A stretch of 64,000 nt of DNA from Tabrizicola sp. (GCF_030694085.1 NZ_JAUXZE010000102.1:62001-126000), one strand, 5' to 3'; numbered from the stretch's first letter, positions 16,389-25,177 are shown. Made by a program: numbers and translations. Notes: generated by a model not told the origin, from the sequence alone.

Positions 16389-17831
16389 TTGCGCCAGGTC
16401 CAGAAGTCGGGCGTAGTCGACATGCGAGGCTAGGTGGTCGGCCAACGCATCCAGGGTTTCCTCGACCGTTCGGTCGTAGCTGACGGTGCCGGGCGTCGCG
16501 CCAAGGCTGGCAAGATACGCCCGGCGAAACGCGTCCTGGGTGAACATGCCGTGCAGATAGCTGCCCATCACCCGCCCGTCGTCGCGCACCGCGCCCTCGG
16601 GCTGGCCGTTGACCGTGAACATCGGTCGGGCACGGTCCGGCCCTTCCGTGCGGCCAAGGTGGATCTCGTAGCCCCTCACTTGCGTCCCTGAGGCAGGATG
16701 CAGCGCCATGGTCTCGGTCACTCGCTTGTCCGGGGTCATCACGGTGGCAAGGTCCAGGAGCCCCAGACCGGGGACCGAGCCGGGTTTGCCCTCGATCCCC
16801 TCCGGGTCGGCGATCTCTCGCCCCAGCATCTGATAGCCGCCGCAAAGGCCAAGGACCTTGGCCCCCCGGCGCAGGGCGGCGGCAAGGTCGATGTCCCAGC
16901 CCTGGGCGCGCAAGTGGCTCAGGTCCGCGATCGTCGCCTTGCTGCCCGGCAGGATGATCAGGTCGGCCTCGACCGGCAGGGGCTGGCCGGGTTTGATGAT
17001 CGTCAGCGTGACGCCGGGTTCCTGCGCCAGAGGGTCGAGGTCGTCGAAATTGGCGATGCGGTTCAGGTGGGGGACGGCGATCAGGAATTTGCCGCTGCCG
17101 CGTGTGCCGCCAAGGTCGGCGGCGTCCTCGGCGGGCAGGCGGTGGGCGTCCGCGAACCAGGGCATGACGCCAAGTCCCTGCCAGCCGGTGCGACTTTCGA
17201 TCAGGCGGTAGCCGTCATCGAACAGCCGGGGGTCGCCGCGGAACTTGTTGATCAAAAAGCCCCGGATCATCGCGGCGTCTTCGGGGTCCAGCACCGCCTG
17301 TGTGCCGACAAGCTGCGCGATCACGCCGCCCCGGTCGATGTCACCTGTCAGGATGACCGGCACATCGGCGGCGCGGGCGAAACCCATGTTGGCGATGTCG
17401 CCTGCGCGCAGGTTCACCTCGGCCGGGCTGCCCGCGCCTTCGACGATGACAAGATCGGCCTGGGTCTGAAGGCGGCGGAAGCTGTCCAGCACCGGGGCCA
17501 TCAGCTGCGGCTTCAGCGCCGCATACTCTCTGGCGCGCACGGTGGTCAGGCGCTGGCCCTGCACGATGACCTGCGCGCCGGTTTCCGACTCGGGCTTCAG
17601 TAGCACCGGGTTCATGTCGACATGCGGCTGGACGCCACAGGCGCGGGCCTGCAGGGCCTGGGCGCGGCCGATCTCCCCCCCCGTCGCCACAGCGGCGTTG
17701 TTCGACATGTTCTGTGGCTTGAAGGGCCGGACGGTCAGGCCCTGCCGGGTGAACAGCCGACAGAGGCCCGCGACCAGCATCGACTTGCCGACGTTCGACC
17801 CGGCGCCCTGGATCATGATGCGCCGCGTCAT
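16383..17831 (-). CDS. cobQ: Cobyric acid synthase
   Basis: 482 residues from the ATG at 17831, which overlaps the permease stop (ATGA). It amidates adenosylcobyrinic a,c-diamide at side chains b, d, e and g, using glutamine and ATP. The N-terminal ATP-binding domain begins MIQGAGSNVGKSMLVAGL, with FKPQNMSNNAAV and IGRAQALQARA following. The C-terminal glutamine amidotransferase domain has the nucleophile loop VLGLCGGYQMLG (cysteine near residue 330) and the catalytic histidine in SYLHGMF. It is the last gene of the riboswitch-controlled cobalamin operon. Confidence 0.95.
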   Translation of the reverse strand: MTRRIMIQGAGSNVGKSMLVAGLCRLFTRQGLTVRPFKPQNMSNNAAVATGGEIGRAQALQARACGVQPHVDMNPVLLKPESETGAQVIVQGQRLTTVRAREYAALKPQLMAPVLDSFRRLQTQADLVIVEGAGSPAEVNLRAGDIANMGFARAADVPVILTGDIDRGGVIAQLVGTQAVLDPEDAAMIRGFLINKFRGDPRLFDDGYRLIESRTGWQGLGVMPWFADAHRLPAEDAADLGGTRGSGKFLIAVPHLNRIANFDDLDPLAQEPGVTLTIIKPGQPLPVEADLIILPGSKATIADLSHLRAQGWDIDLAAALRRGAKVLGLCGGYQMLGREIADPEGIEGKPGSVPGLGLLDLATVMTPDKRVTETMALHPASGTQVRGYEIHLGRTEGPDRARPMFTVNGQPEGAVRDDGRVMGSYLHGMFTQDAFRRAYLASLGATPGTVSYDRTVEETLDALADHLASHVDYARLLDLAQE

Positions 17832-18883
17832 GCTCTGCGCGCCATGAGCCAAAGGAAGAACACCCCGCCGACCAGGCCGGTGACGACGCCTATGGGCATG
17901 TCCTCGGGCGCCATGATCACGCGGGCCAGCGTGTCGGCAAGGACCAGAAAGACCGCCCCGAACAGCGCCGACAGGGGCAGGACGCGGGCGTTGTCGCCCC
18001 CGGCGACCAGGCGGACCAGATGCGGCATCATCAACCCGACAAAGCCGATGATCCCCGAAAAGGCGACCATCACCCCGGTGACCAGCGCGCCTGCGACAAA
18101 GACCGAAAGCCGGAACCGGGCCACGGGGATGCCAAGGGAAGCGGCGGTCTCATCCCCCAGCGACATCGCGTTCAGGGCGGGGGCCTGGCTCCAGAGCCAG
18201 AGGCCTGCCGGGACAAGGACGGCCAGCGGGTAGATCAGGTGGCTCCACTGCGCGAGGCCAAGGCCGCCCAGCATCCAGAAGACGACGGTGTGGGTCGCCT
18301 TGGGGTCGCCGAGGAAGATCAGGATATTGGCCCCGGCCATGATGATGAAGCTGACGGCGACACCCGCAAGGACCAGGCGGTCGGCGCTGGTGGCCCCAGT
18401 CACGCGGGCGACGGCAAGGACAAGGACGGTGGCGGCCAGGGCACCGCCGAAGGCCATCAGCGGCACGGTCAGAAGGCCAAGGAAGAGGCCGGTGTGCAAC
18501 AGGGCCGCAATGGCCCCGAAAGCCCCGCCCGACGAGATGCCAAGAAGGTGCGGGTCGGCAAGCGGGTTTCTGGTGACCGATTGCAGGGCTGCGCCGGTGA
18601 TCCCAAGCCCGGCCCCGACCAGAGCGGCCAGAAGGGCGCGGGGAAAGCGGATGTCCCAGACGATGGCCTCGCGCCCGGCGGTCCAGTCTGGGGTCACGAT
18701 GCCGGGAACCAGCTCGTTCGCCAGCACGCCCCAGACGGTTGCAAGGGGGACGGGCACCGCGCCGGTCGAGACGGCGACAAGGATGGCCGCGAAAAGCATC
18801 CCGCAGCCGCCAAGCACGACGCCCGCCTTGCGCGACAGGCGCAAGGCGGGATGGGCGGCAGTGGCAAGCGGGGTTTCGGTCAT
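17828..18883 (-). CDS. btuC: Cobalamin/iron-siderophore-type ABC transporter permease (BtuC-like)
   Basis: 351 residues from the ATG at 18883; the longer frame from 18922 runs into an intergenic repeat and lacks a better ribosome site. About ten hydrophobic segments, GAGLGITGAALQSVTRNPLADPHLLGISSGGAFGA split over the first third, and GFVGLMMPHLVRLVAGGDNARVLPLSALFG define the FecCD/BtuC family. Position in the B12 riboswitch operon points to cobalamin or cobinamide rather than siderophores. It overlaps cobQ by four bases. Confidence 0.88.
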   Translation of the reverse strand: MTETPLATAAHPALRLSRKAGVVLGGCGMLFAAILVAVSTGAVPVPLATVWGVLANELVPGIVTPDWTAGREAIVWDIRFPRALLAALVGAGLGITGAALQSVTRNPLADPHLLGISSGGAFGAIAALLHTGLFLGLLTVPLMAFGGALAATVLVLAVARVTGATSADRLVLAGVAVSFIIMAGANILIFLGDPKATHTVVFWMLGGLGLAQWSHLIYPLAVLVPAGLWLWSQAPALNAMSLGDETAASLGIPVARFRLSVFVAGALVTGVMVAFSGIIGFVGLMMPHLVRLVAGGDNARVLPLSALFGAVFLVLADTLARVIMAPEDMPIGVVTGLVGGVFFLWLMARRA

Positions 18884-18919
18884 GTCGGCGCCCCGCTCTG
18901 CTCGTCGAAGCACGTCGTG

Positions 18920-18989
18920 CACTCCTCGCCAGCGGCACGGTCCAGGTGGCAGCGAAGAGCGGCGCAGCCAGGCGATGAGCGGCGGTCGG
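18920..18989 (+). repeat. Dispersed intergenic repeat (GCAGCGAAGAGCG type), copy 1
   Basis: Contains CACTCCTCG, then after a variable spacer GCAGCGAAGAGCG, then GCGATGAGCGG and TCGG. The same blocks in the same order occur at 25331-25407. Both copies end within a few bases of the stop codon of a minus-strand gene (here the binding-protein gene at 18993). Confidence 0.6.
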
Positions 18990-18992
18990 GCA

Positions 18993-19919
18993 TCATTTCC
19001 CCCAGAAGCCCTTCACCAGCTTTTCCACTGCGCGGATGTTGCGCGGGCCGGGGGTGGCTTCGACGTATTCCAGCACCACATAGCGATCATTCTTCACCGC
19101 GTCGACATTGGCGAAGGCCGGGTTCGCCTCAAGGTAGGCGATCTTCTGGTCCGCCGTCACGTCGCCGTAGTTGACGATCACGATCACCTCGGGGTTCCGC
19201 TCGACCACCGGCTCCCAGGCGACGGTGGCCCAGCTCTTGTCGAGGTCGTCCATGATGTTGCGACCGCCTGCCGCCTCGATCAGGGCGGTCGGGATCGCAT
19301 AGGCCCCGGCGGTGAAGGCGGTTTCCTCGCCCGAGTCGTAGACGAAGACGCGCAGCGGGGTGGTACGGTCCACAGCGGCGGTGATCTCGGCCAGCCGCGC
19401 CTCATAGCCCGCGACCAGCGCAGTCGCCCGGTCCCCGACCCCGAAGATGGTGCCCAGGTTCAAAAGGTCGTTGTACATGTCCTGCATCGAGGACTTGGCC
19501 TTGGGGCCGACGAAGATGCAGCTTTCGGTCAGCTCGTAGGTCTTGATCCCCAGGGGCTCCAGCGTCTCGGGCGTGACCTCGCCGCCGACCTTCATGCCGT
19601 AGTTCCAGCCGGCGAAGAAAAAGTCGGGTTCGGCCCCAAGCAGCACCTCACGCGTGGGATACTTGGCGGAAAGCTCCGGCAGTTCGGCGATCCCGGCGCG
19701 GAGCTCCTCGTCCAGGGTCTTCCAGCCGGAGACGCCGGTATAACCGACCATCCGGTCCTGCAGGCCCAGGGCCAGCATCATCTCGACCAGGTTCACGTCA
19801 TTTGCGATGGCGCGGGCGGGCGGGGCATCGAAGGTGACCTCGCGGTTGCAACTTTGCACCGTTACCGGGAAGGCCAGTGCGGGGGTGGACAGAAGGAGAA
19901 GGGCGAGCAGGGCTTTCAT
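18993..19919 (-). CDS. btuF: Cobalamin-type ABC transporter substrate-binding protein (BtuF-like)
   Basis: 308 residues with a signal peptide (MKALLALLLLSTPALA). The helical-backbone periplasmic-binding fold shows RAIANDVNLVEMMLALGLQDRMVGYTGVSG at the start of the first lobe and a C-terminal lobe with NPEVIVIVNYGD and KNDRYVVLE. The family covers BtuF, FhuD and FecB. The operon's cobalamin riboswitch and cobQ support a corrinoid ligand. It ends next to a dispersed repeat and starts one base before the ATPase stop. Confidence 0.87.
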   Translation of the reverse strand: MKALLALLLLSTPALAFPVTVQSCNREVTFDAPPARAIANDVNLVEMMLALGLQDRMVGYTGVSGWKTLDEELRAGIAELPELSAKYPTREVLLGAEPDFFFAGWNYGMKVGGEVTPETLEPLGIKTYELTESCIFVGPKAKSSMQDMYNDLLNLGTIFGVGDRATALVAGYEARLAEITAAVDRTTPLRVFVYDSGEETAFTAGAYAIPTALIEAAGGRNIMDDLDKSWATVAWEPVVERNPEVIVIVNYGDVTADQKIAYLEANPAFANVDAVKNDRYVVLEYVEATPGPRNIRAVEKLVKGFWGK

Positions 19920-20684
19920 CTAGTGGTCCAACTGAAAGGAGAAACGGGGGGTCGTGCCGGATCGGTCGATCCTTGTGGCGACCTGGAAGGCGCGGGCGAT
20001 GGTGGCTTCGGTCAGGGCCTGGGCCGGGGGCGCGTCGGCGATCACGCGGCCTTGCTCCAGGATCAGCACGCGGTCAGCGAACTCGGCCGCAAGGGTCAGG
20101 TCGTGCAGCGTGCAGACAACGGCCAGACCTAGCCCGCGCAGCAGGCGCAGAAGCTCCAGTTGATGCCGGATGTCCAGGTGGTTGGTGGGCTCGTCCAGCA
20201 CCAGGATGCGCGGCTCCTGCGCCAGGGCACGCGCGACCATGACCCGCTGACGCTCGCCGCCGGAAAGGGTGCCGAACGGGCGGTCGGCAAGGTGCGACAG
20301 GTCCATCCTGACCATTGCCGCATCGGTGATGGCGGCATCGCGCACCCCCGGCCCCATGCCCTGTCGGTGCGGCAGACGGCCAAGCGAGACGATGTCGCGC
20401 GTGGTCAGGGCAAAGTCCGTCGGCTGTTCCTGCAGGACCGCCGCCACGATCCGCGCCGCTTCACGCGCCGGGCGCAGCCAGAGGTCGCGGCCCTCGACGA
20501 TGACCGAACCGGAAAGCGGCGCCTGGTGGCGATAGAGCAGCCGCAAAAGTGACGACTTCCCCGCCCCGTTCGCGCCGCAGATCGCCAGGACCTCGCCATC
20601 TGCCAGGCGGAACGAGATGTCGTGCAGGATCGCGGGCGCGCGCTTCGGACCCCAGGTGACGTTGCGCAGTTCAAGCACGGTCAC
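19920..20684 (-). CDS. btuD: Cobalamin-type ABC transporter ATP-binding protein (BtuD-like)
   Basis: 254 residues from a GTG at 20684 that overlaps the TGA of the upstream gene (GTGA); the longer ATG frame from 20888 is a shadow of that gene. Walker A is GANGAGKSSLLRLLYR, the signature is LSGGERQRVMVARAL, and Walker B is ILVLDEPTNHLD with TLHDLTLAAEFADR. This is the FepC/BtuD type of ATPase. It powers the BtuC-like permease. Confidence 0.9.
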   Translation of the reverse strand: MTVLELRNVTWGPKRAPAILHDISFRLADGEVLAICGANGAGKSSLLRLLYRHQAPLSGSVIVEGRDLWLRPAREAARIVAAVLQEQPTDFALTTRDIVSLGRLPHRQGMGPGVRDAAITDAAMVRMDLSHLADRPFGTLSGGERQRVMVARALAQEPRILVLDEPTNHLDIRHQLELLRLLRGLGLAVVCTLHDLTLAAEFADRVLILEQGRVIADAPPAQALTEATIARAFQVATRIDRSGTTPRFSFQLDH

Positions 20685-21130
20685 TGGATCGCCCCTTCCT
20701 GCGTCACGATCATCGCGGCCGGGATGCGCGCCAGGGTCGTATCGCAAAGCTGCGGCGGCAGTTCGCGGCCGGTCATCCAGCCGTCGTCCCGTGCGGCATA
20801 GCTGCGGGCGAAGGCAACCAGATCGTCCAGCGGCTGATCGGGGTCGATGTCGCCGAAAAGCCAGGTCGCCTTGCCGGTCGCGCGCCAACCGACGACGCAG
20901 GGCTCGCCGTGGTCCGGCACACAGCCCGCAAGACAGGCCGTGCCCGAGACCTCGAACGCCTCGTCAAGCCCCGCAGCCGAAAGAGCGGCCCGCAGCTTTT
21001 TCAGCAAATCAAAGCCGGGCTTGCAGACATCGCCCTTGTGCTTGCAGGCCTTGCAGACCAGCACCTGATGCGGCGCCGATTGCGCCACGGAATACGTCCG
21101 GGGCCGGGACCCCTGGGGAAGTTCGTCCAT
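20681..21130 (-). CDS. DUF1636 family metal/iron-sulfur-binding protein
   Basis: 149 residues from the ATG at 21130, preceded by an ideal AAGGAG spaced 6 bases. A thioredoxin-like ferredoxin pattern is visible: CKACKHKGDVCKPG near residue 31 and TACLAGCVPDHGEPC near residue 67. DUF1636 proteins are recurrent in cobalamin gene clusters and are thought to bind a 2Fe-2S or other metal centre, but their reaction is not established. Here it is the first gene behind the riboswitch and is translationally coupled to the ATPase. A role in cobalt or corrinoid redox handling is a guess. Confidence 0.85.
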   Translation of the reverse strand: MDELPQGSRPRTYSVAQSAPHQVLVCKACKHKGDVCKPGFDLLKKLRAALSAAGLDEAFEVSGTACLAGCVPDHGEPCVVGWRATGKATWLFGDIDPDQPLDDLVAFARSYAARDDGWMTGRELPPQLCDTTLARIPAAMIVTQEGAIQ

Positions 21131-21177
21131 CGAAGTCTCCTTCCGGGGCACCCCGCCCGGTGGGTTACGGCTTCGAT

Positions 21178-21372
21178 GGCAGGTCTCCTGACTTCGCGGG
21201 TCGCCGCTTCCCCTTGCCTTCCCGGTGCCGTTGAAACGGCAAGCCAGTGGCATGAGAGGGGTCGCTCGCCGCTTACAGTTGCGGGGGCAGTCGGGGATTT
21301 GGCGGCTGATGCCTACACCTCACCCCGTTCCCTTTTCACCCGGCCGCGCGTGGTTTGGCCGGGAACCATCCC
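21178..21372 (-). ncRNA. Cobalamin riboswitch
   Basis: Read on the minus strand the region shows, in order, GGGAACGGGGTGAG, the core CTGCCCCCGCAACTGTAAG, ATGCCACTGG (the B12 box) and the closing motif AGTCAGGAGACCTGCC. These are the conserved blocks of the AdoCbl riboswitch in the right order and spacing. It ends 48 bases before the DUF1636 ATG, so it can mask the ribosome site or control readthrough. It should lower expression of the whole DUF1636-btuD-btuF-btuC-cobQ operon when cobalamin is plentiful. The 5' boundary is approximate. Confidence 0.95.
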
Positions 21373-21441
21373 CCTCTGTCTGCGCCGGAATACCGGACGG
21401 TTCAAGATCGAAAACGACCCTGTTCCGCCAGGTCCCGTCAG

Positions 21442-21480
21442 CCTTTCACATTTGCACAAATATCCTCTGGGGGTTTGGGG
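21442..21480 (-). repeat. Dispersed GGATATTTG-type intergenic repeat, copy 2
   Basis: On the minus strand it reads CCCCAAACCCCCAGAGGATATTTGTGCAAATGTGAAAGG across its length (split: a C-rich start, then GAGGATATTTGTGCAAATG). It matches copies at 8565-8604 and 57276-57311. It lies between gntK and the riboswitch. The remaining gap to 21562 holds nothing I recognise. Confidence 0.5.
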
Positions 21481-21562
21481 GGCGAAGCGCCCCCAACGGC
21501 CGAGCGCTTTTGCGTCCTTCACGCGAAAGCGCGAGACAAAAGGAACGCGCGAAGCGCTCGAT

Positions 21563-22063
21563 TCAGGAACCGCCCCGATCCTCGGGCAGCCGGTCCAGCA
21601 CAGCCTCGACCAGATCGGGCAGCTCCAGCGCGATATCGACCGTGATCGCCTCTTCCGGGCCAGGAGGCTCCAGCGCCGCGAACTGGCTGTCCAGAAGCGA
21701 GGTCGGCATGTAATGCCCGGTCCGCGCGCCCATCCGCGAGGCGATCACCTCCCGGCTGCCCGCAAGGTGGACAAAGGTCACCGGCCCGCCCGCGCCTGCG
21801 CGGATGCGGTCGCGGTAGTCCCGCTTCAGCGCCGAGCAGCCGACGATTACAGGGGCCTTGTCCTGCAGCACACTGGCCACCCGGTCCAGCCAGGGCCAGC
21901 GGTCGGAATCGGTCAACGCAATCCCGTCGCGCATCTTGGCCACGGCATCGGGAGTATGCAGGTCATCCCCGTCGAAATACGGGATGCCCAGCCGCAGGGC
22001 CAAAGCCGCGCCGACCGAGGACTTGCCGCAACCCGAAACGCCCATGATCACCAGCCGCCTCAC
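21563..22063 (-). CDS. gntK: Gluconokinase
   Basis: 166 residues, the usual length of GntK-type kinases. It phosphorylates D-gluconate to 6-phosphogluconate. The P-loop is MGVSGCGKSSVGAAL (residues 7-21), followed by YFDGDDLHTPDAVAKMRDGIALTDSDRWPWL (split: FDGDDLH and LTDSDRWPWL), the gluconate-kinase signatures. The ATG overlaps the stop of the SDR gene (ATGA). With the gnd gene across the divergent promoter it gives a complete route from gluconolactone to ribulose 5-phosphate. Confidence 0.94.
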   Translation of the reverse strand: MRRLVIMGVSGCGKSSVGAALALRLGIPYFDGDDLHTPDAVAKMRDGIALTDSDRWPWLDRVASVLQDKAPVIVGCSALKRDYRDRIRAGAGGPVTFVHLAGSREVIASRMGARTGHYMPTSLLDSQFAALEPPGPEEAITVDIALELPDLVEAVLDRLPEDRGGS

Positions 22064-22815
22064 AGCGACGCCGTGATGCCGCCATCGACATAAAGGATAT
22101 GGCCGTTGACAAAGCTGGCCGCCTCCGAGGCCAGGAAAATGCAGGCCCCCTGCAATTCCTCCACCTTGCCCCAGCGCCCCGCCGGGGTGCGCTTCTTCAG
22201 CCAGGCGTCGAACTCCGGGTCGGCCATCAGGGCGGCGTTCAGCGGTGTCTCGAAATAGCCGGGCGCGATGGCGTTGCAGGTCAGGCCGTGCCGCGCCCAG
22301 TCGGTTGCCATGCCCTTGGTCAGGTTGCCGACCGCGCCCTTCGTGGCCGTGTAGGGCGCGATGCCGGGCCGTGCCAGTGCCGTCTGGACGGAGGCGATGT
22401 TGATGATCCGCCCCCGCCCGCGCGCAATCATGTGGCGCGCGACGGCCTGGCCGACATGAAAGACGGATGCCACGTTGGCCTGCAACAGCCGCTCGAATTC
22501 CTCGGCCGGGAAGTCCTGCAGGGGCGCACGGTGCTGGATGCCCGCGTTGTTGACCAGGATGTCGATGGGCAAGCCCCGCGCCTCGAACCCGTCCACGGCA
22601 GAGCGCACCGCCTCGTGCTCGGTCACGTCGAAGACCAGCACCTCGGCCCCCGGGATCGTCGCGGCCGCCGCCCGGGCCCGCGCCTCGTCCCGCCCGTTGA
22701 TCACCACCGCCGCGCCGGCCTTGGCCAGGCCCCGCGCAAGCGCCAGACCGATCCCTTGCGAAGCCCCTGTCACCAGCGCGCGCCGCCCGGTCAGGTCGAA
22801 CATGGAATGCGTCAT
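22060..22815 (-). CDS. SDR oxidoreductase, gluconate 5-dehydrogenase type
   Basis: 251 residues from the ATG at 22815, which has GGAGG seven bases upstream. NAD(P) is bound by TGASQGIGLALARGLAKAG near the N-terminus. The structural NNAG motif is NNAGIQHRA, and the catalytic S-Y-K set is in NIASVQTALARPGIAPYTATKGAV. Neighbouring gntK, SMP-30 lactonase and gnd point to gluconate 5-dehydrogenase (gluconate/5-ketogluconate), as in idnO/gno, but SDR substrate calls from sequence alone are weak. Confidence 0.82.
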   Translation of the reverse strand: MTHSMFDLTGRRALVTGASQGIGLALARGLAKAGAAVVINGRDEARARAAAATIPGAEVLVFDVTEHEAVRSAVDGFEARGLPIDILVNNAGIQHRAPLQDFPAEEFERLLQANVASVFHVGQAVARHMIARGRGRIINIASVQTALARPGIAPYTATKGAVGNLTKGMATDWARHGLTCNAIAPGYFETPLNAALMADPEFDAWLKKRTPAGRWGKVEELQGACIFLASEAASFVNGHILYVDGGITASL

Positions 22816-22857
22816 CGGCCCCTCCGCGTCTTGTGCCCCCGCCTCCGCTGGGCGAGA

Positions 22858-22869
22858 GTGAGCGCTAAC
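22858..22869. promoter_or_regulatory. LacI-family-type operator in gluconate divergent region
   Basis: GTGAGCGCTAAC is an inverted repeat around AGCGCT with one mismatch, the typical centre of LacI/GntR-type (sugar acid) operators. It lies in the 65-base divergent region, 11 bases before the SMP-30 ATG and just upstream of its GGAGGTGACC ribosome site. A bound repressor could control both gluconate transcripts. No LacI-family gene is in the window. Confidence 0.5.
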
Positions 22870-22880
22870 GGAGGTGACCC

Positions 22881-23783
22881 ATGTCCGCAAGCGCTTCGTG
22901 GTTCGAGATCGTTGATCCGGTGTTCGGACACTATGTCCTCTTCAACGCCCCTCTGAAGAAACTGGCCGAGGGCTTCGACTGGGCCGAGGGTCCGGTCTGG
23001 TTCGGCGACCAGCAGTGCCTTCTCTTCTCGGACATCCCCAACGACCGCATCCTGCGCTATGGTGAGGATGGGCTTACCACGTTCCGCCAGCCCGCCAACT
23101 TTGCCAACGGCCATACTCGCGACCGGCAAGGGCGACTGATCACTTGCGAACACGGCACGCGCCGGGTGACGCGGACGGAATGGGACGGGACCATCACCGT
23201 GATCGCCGACAGCTACCAGGGCAAGCGACTGAACAGCCCCAACGACGTGGTGGTCAGCCGCGACGGGGCGATCTGGTTCACCGATCCGCATTACGGCATC
23301 GTCAGCGATTACGAAGGCTTCAAGGCCGAAGCCGAACTCTCCTGTTCGGTTTACCGTGTCGACCCCGACGGAACCATTCAGGCGGTGATCACCGACATGG
23401 CCTGCCCCAATGGCCTGGCCTTCAGCCCCGATGAAAGCCGCCTTTACGTCGCCGACACCGGCCGCGCTTTCCATGCGGACCCCCAGCATATCCTGAGCTT
23501 CGACATGGGAACCGGGCGGCCGACGCGGGGTTCCATCTTCCACAAGATCGAACCCGGCTGTGCCGACGGGATCAGGGTCGACAACGAGGGCAACCTCTGG
23601 TCCTCGGCCCGCGACGGGGTCCACTGCATCGCGCCGGACGGGCATCTGATGGGCAAGATCTTCGTGCCCGAGGTGGTCTCGAACCTTTGCTTCGGGGGGC
23701 GGGCGAAGCATCGGCTGTTCATTACAGCGACGACCGGGCTCTACTCGGTCGTCCTCAACCGAAGGGGCGCGCAATGGCCGTGA
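22881..23783 (+). CDS. SMP-30/gluconolactonase-family lactonase
   Basis: 300 residues, with GGAGGTGACC just before the ATG. It hydrolyses aldonolactones such as gluconolactone to the acid, using a divalent metal. The six-bladed propeller is seen in repeated strands such as LAEGFDWAEGPVWF (metal Glu), SPNDVVVSRDGAIWFTDPHYG (Asn and Asp ligands) and PNGLAFSPDESRLYVADTG (Asp ligand). The C-terminal signal VSNLCFGG is typical of the family. It overlaps gnd by 10 bases, so the lactonase is coupled with 6-phosphogluconate dehydrogenase. Confidence 0.9.
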   Translation: MSASASWFEIVDPVFGHYVLFNAPLKKLAEGFDWAEGPVWFGDQQCLLFSDIPNDRILRYGEDGLTTFRQPANFANGHTRDRQGRLITCEHGTRRVTRTEWDGTITVIADSYQGKRLNSPNDVVVSRDGAIWFTDPHYGIVSDYEGFKAEAELSCSVYRVDPDGTIQAVITDMACPNGLAFSPDESRLYVADTGRAFHADPQHILSFDMGTGRPTRGSIFHKIEPGCADGIRVDNEGNLWSSARDGVHCIAPDGHLMGKIFVPEVVSNLCFGGRAKHRLFITATTGLYSVVLNRRGAQWP

Positions 23784-25177
23784 CGAAACCGCATGTCGGC
23801 CTGGTGGGCCTGGGCACGATGGGCGCGGCGCTGGCGCTGAACATCGCCGAGAAGGGCTTTCCCATCGCCGTCTGGAACCGAACCGCCTTGGTCGCGCGCA
23901 ACTTCCACGCCGGGGCAGGAAACCTTGCCGACAGGATCGTGCCGACCGAAACGCTGGCGGACCTGGTCGCCGCGATGGCCGCGCCCCGCGCGATCATCCT
24001 GATGGTCCCGGCCGGAAAGGCCGTGGATGCCATGCTGGCCGCTCTGGCCCCGCGGCTTGGCCCGGAAGATCTGGTGATCGATGCGGGCAACGCCAACTTC
24101 CACGACACCAATCGCCGCGCCGCGCAGGGTCTGCCGTTCCGCTACATGGGCATCGGCGTCTCGGGTGGCGAAGAGGGCGCGCGGCATGGTCCCGCGATCA
24201 TGGCCGGGGGCACGCCCGAGGACTGGACGCGTATGGCCAGTGTCTTCCGCGCCATCGCCGCGAAAGCCGAGGATGGCACCCCCTGCGCCGACCACATGGG
24301 GCCGGACGGAGCGGGGCATTTCGTCAAGGCGGTCCACAACGGCATCGAGTATGCCGACATGCAGATGATCGCGGAAACCTACGGCGTCATGCGTGACGGG
24401 CTGGGGATGGGAACGACCCAGATCGCCCCGGTTTTCGCCCGCTGGAACGAAGGCGTGCTGCGGTCCTATCTGGTGGAGATTTCCGCCGCCGTCGCCGCGG
24501 CCTTCGACCCTGTGACGGGTGGGCCGATCCTGGATATGATCGTCGATGCCGCAGGCCAGAAGGGCACCGGGCGCTGGACCGCAATCGAAGCGCTGAACCT
24601 TGGCGCGCCAATCCCGGTGATCGAGGCGGCCGTCATGGCGCGCAACGTCTCTGCCCGCCGGGGCGAACGGGCGGCGGGCGAGGCGCTGCATGGCCCCGCG
24701 CCCTCTCGCGCCGAGGTCTCGCTACAGGACCTGGAACAGGCGCTGATCGCCGGCAAGATCCTGTGCTACGCCCAAGGGTTCGCGATGATGACGGCGGCGG
24801 CGGGCGAATTCGGCTGGGCGCTTGACATGCCTGCCATCGCGCGGGTCTGGCGGGCGGGCTGCATCATCCGCTCGGCGATGCTGAACGACATGGCCGAGGC
24901 CTTGAGCCAGGACCCAACCCGCAACCTGATGCTGGCCCCGTTCTTCGCCGACCTCTTGCGCCAGACGACCCCCGCCCTGCGCCGCGTGGTGGCTGCGGGT
25001 GCGCTGCACGGGCTGGGGCTTCCCGCGCTGTCGGCGGGCCTCGCCTGGTTCGACCTGATGCGCACCGCGCGCGGAACGGCGAACATGATCCAGGGCCAGC
25101 GCGATTTCTTCGGGCTGCACGGGTTCCAGCGCCTGGACGGCCTGGACCGGCCGCATGGACCCTGGGCACCCAGTTGA
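23774..25177 (+). CDS. gnd: 6-phosphogluconate dehydrogenase (decarboxylating)
   Basis: 467 residues from the ATG at 23774, the normal length. It oxidatively decarboxylates 6-phosphogluconate to ribulose 5-phosphate. The NAD(P) motif is GLVGLGTMGAALALN (residues 8-22). Conserved segments are IDAGNANFHDT, MGIGVSGGEEGARHGPAIM, the catalytic lysine and neighbours in GAGHFVKAVHNGIEYADMQ, and GTGRWT near residue 260. The C-terminus retains RDFFGLHGF. It is the end of the plus-strand gluconate transcript, followed by tRNA-Met on the other strand. Confidence 0.95.
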   Translation: MAVTKPHVGLVGLGTMGAALALNIAEKGFPIAVWNRTALVARNFHAGAGNLADRIVPTETLADLVAAMAAPRAIILMVPAGKAVDAMLAALAPRLGPEDLVIDAGNANFHDTNRRAAQGLPFRYMGIGVSGGEEGARHGPAIMAGGTPEDWTRMASVFRAIAAKAEDGTPCADHMGPDGAGHFVKAVHNGIEYADMQMIAETYGVMRDGLGMGTTQIAPVFARWNEGVLRSYLVEISAAVAAAFDPVTGGPILDMIVDAAGQKGTGRWTAIEALNLGAPIPVIEAAVMARNVSARRGERAAGEALHGPAPSRAEVSLQDLEQALIAGKILCYAQGFAMMTAAAGEFGWALDMPAIARVWRAGCIIRSAMLNDMAEALSQDPTRNLMLAPFFADLLRQTTPALRRVVAAGALHGLGLPALSAGLAWFDLMRTARGTANMIQGQRDFFGLHGFQRLDGLDRPHGPWAPS

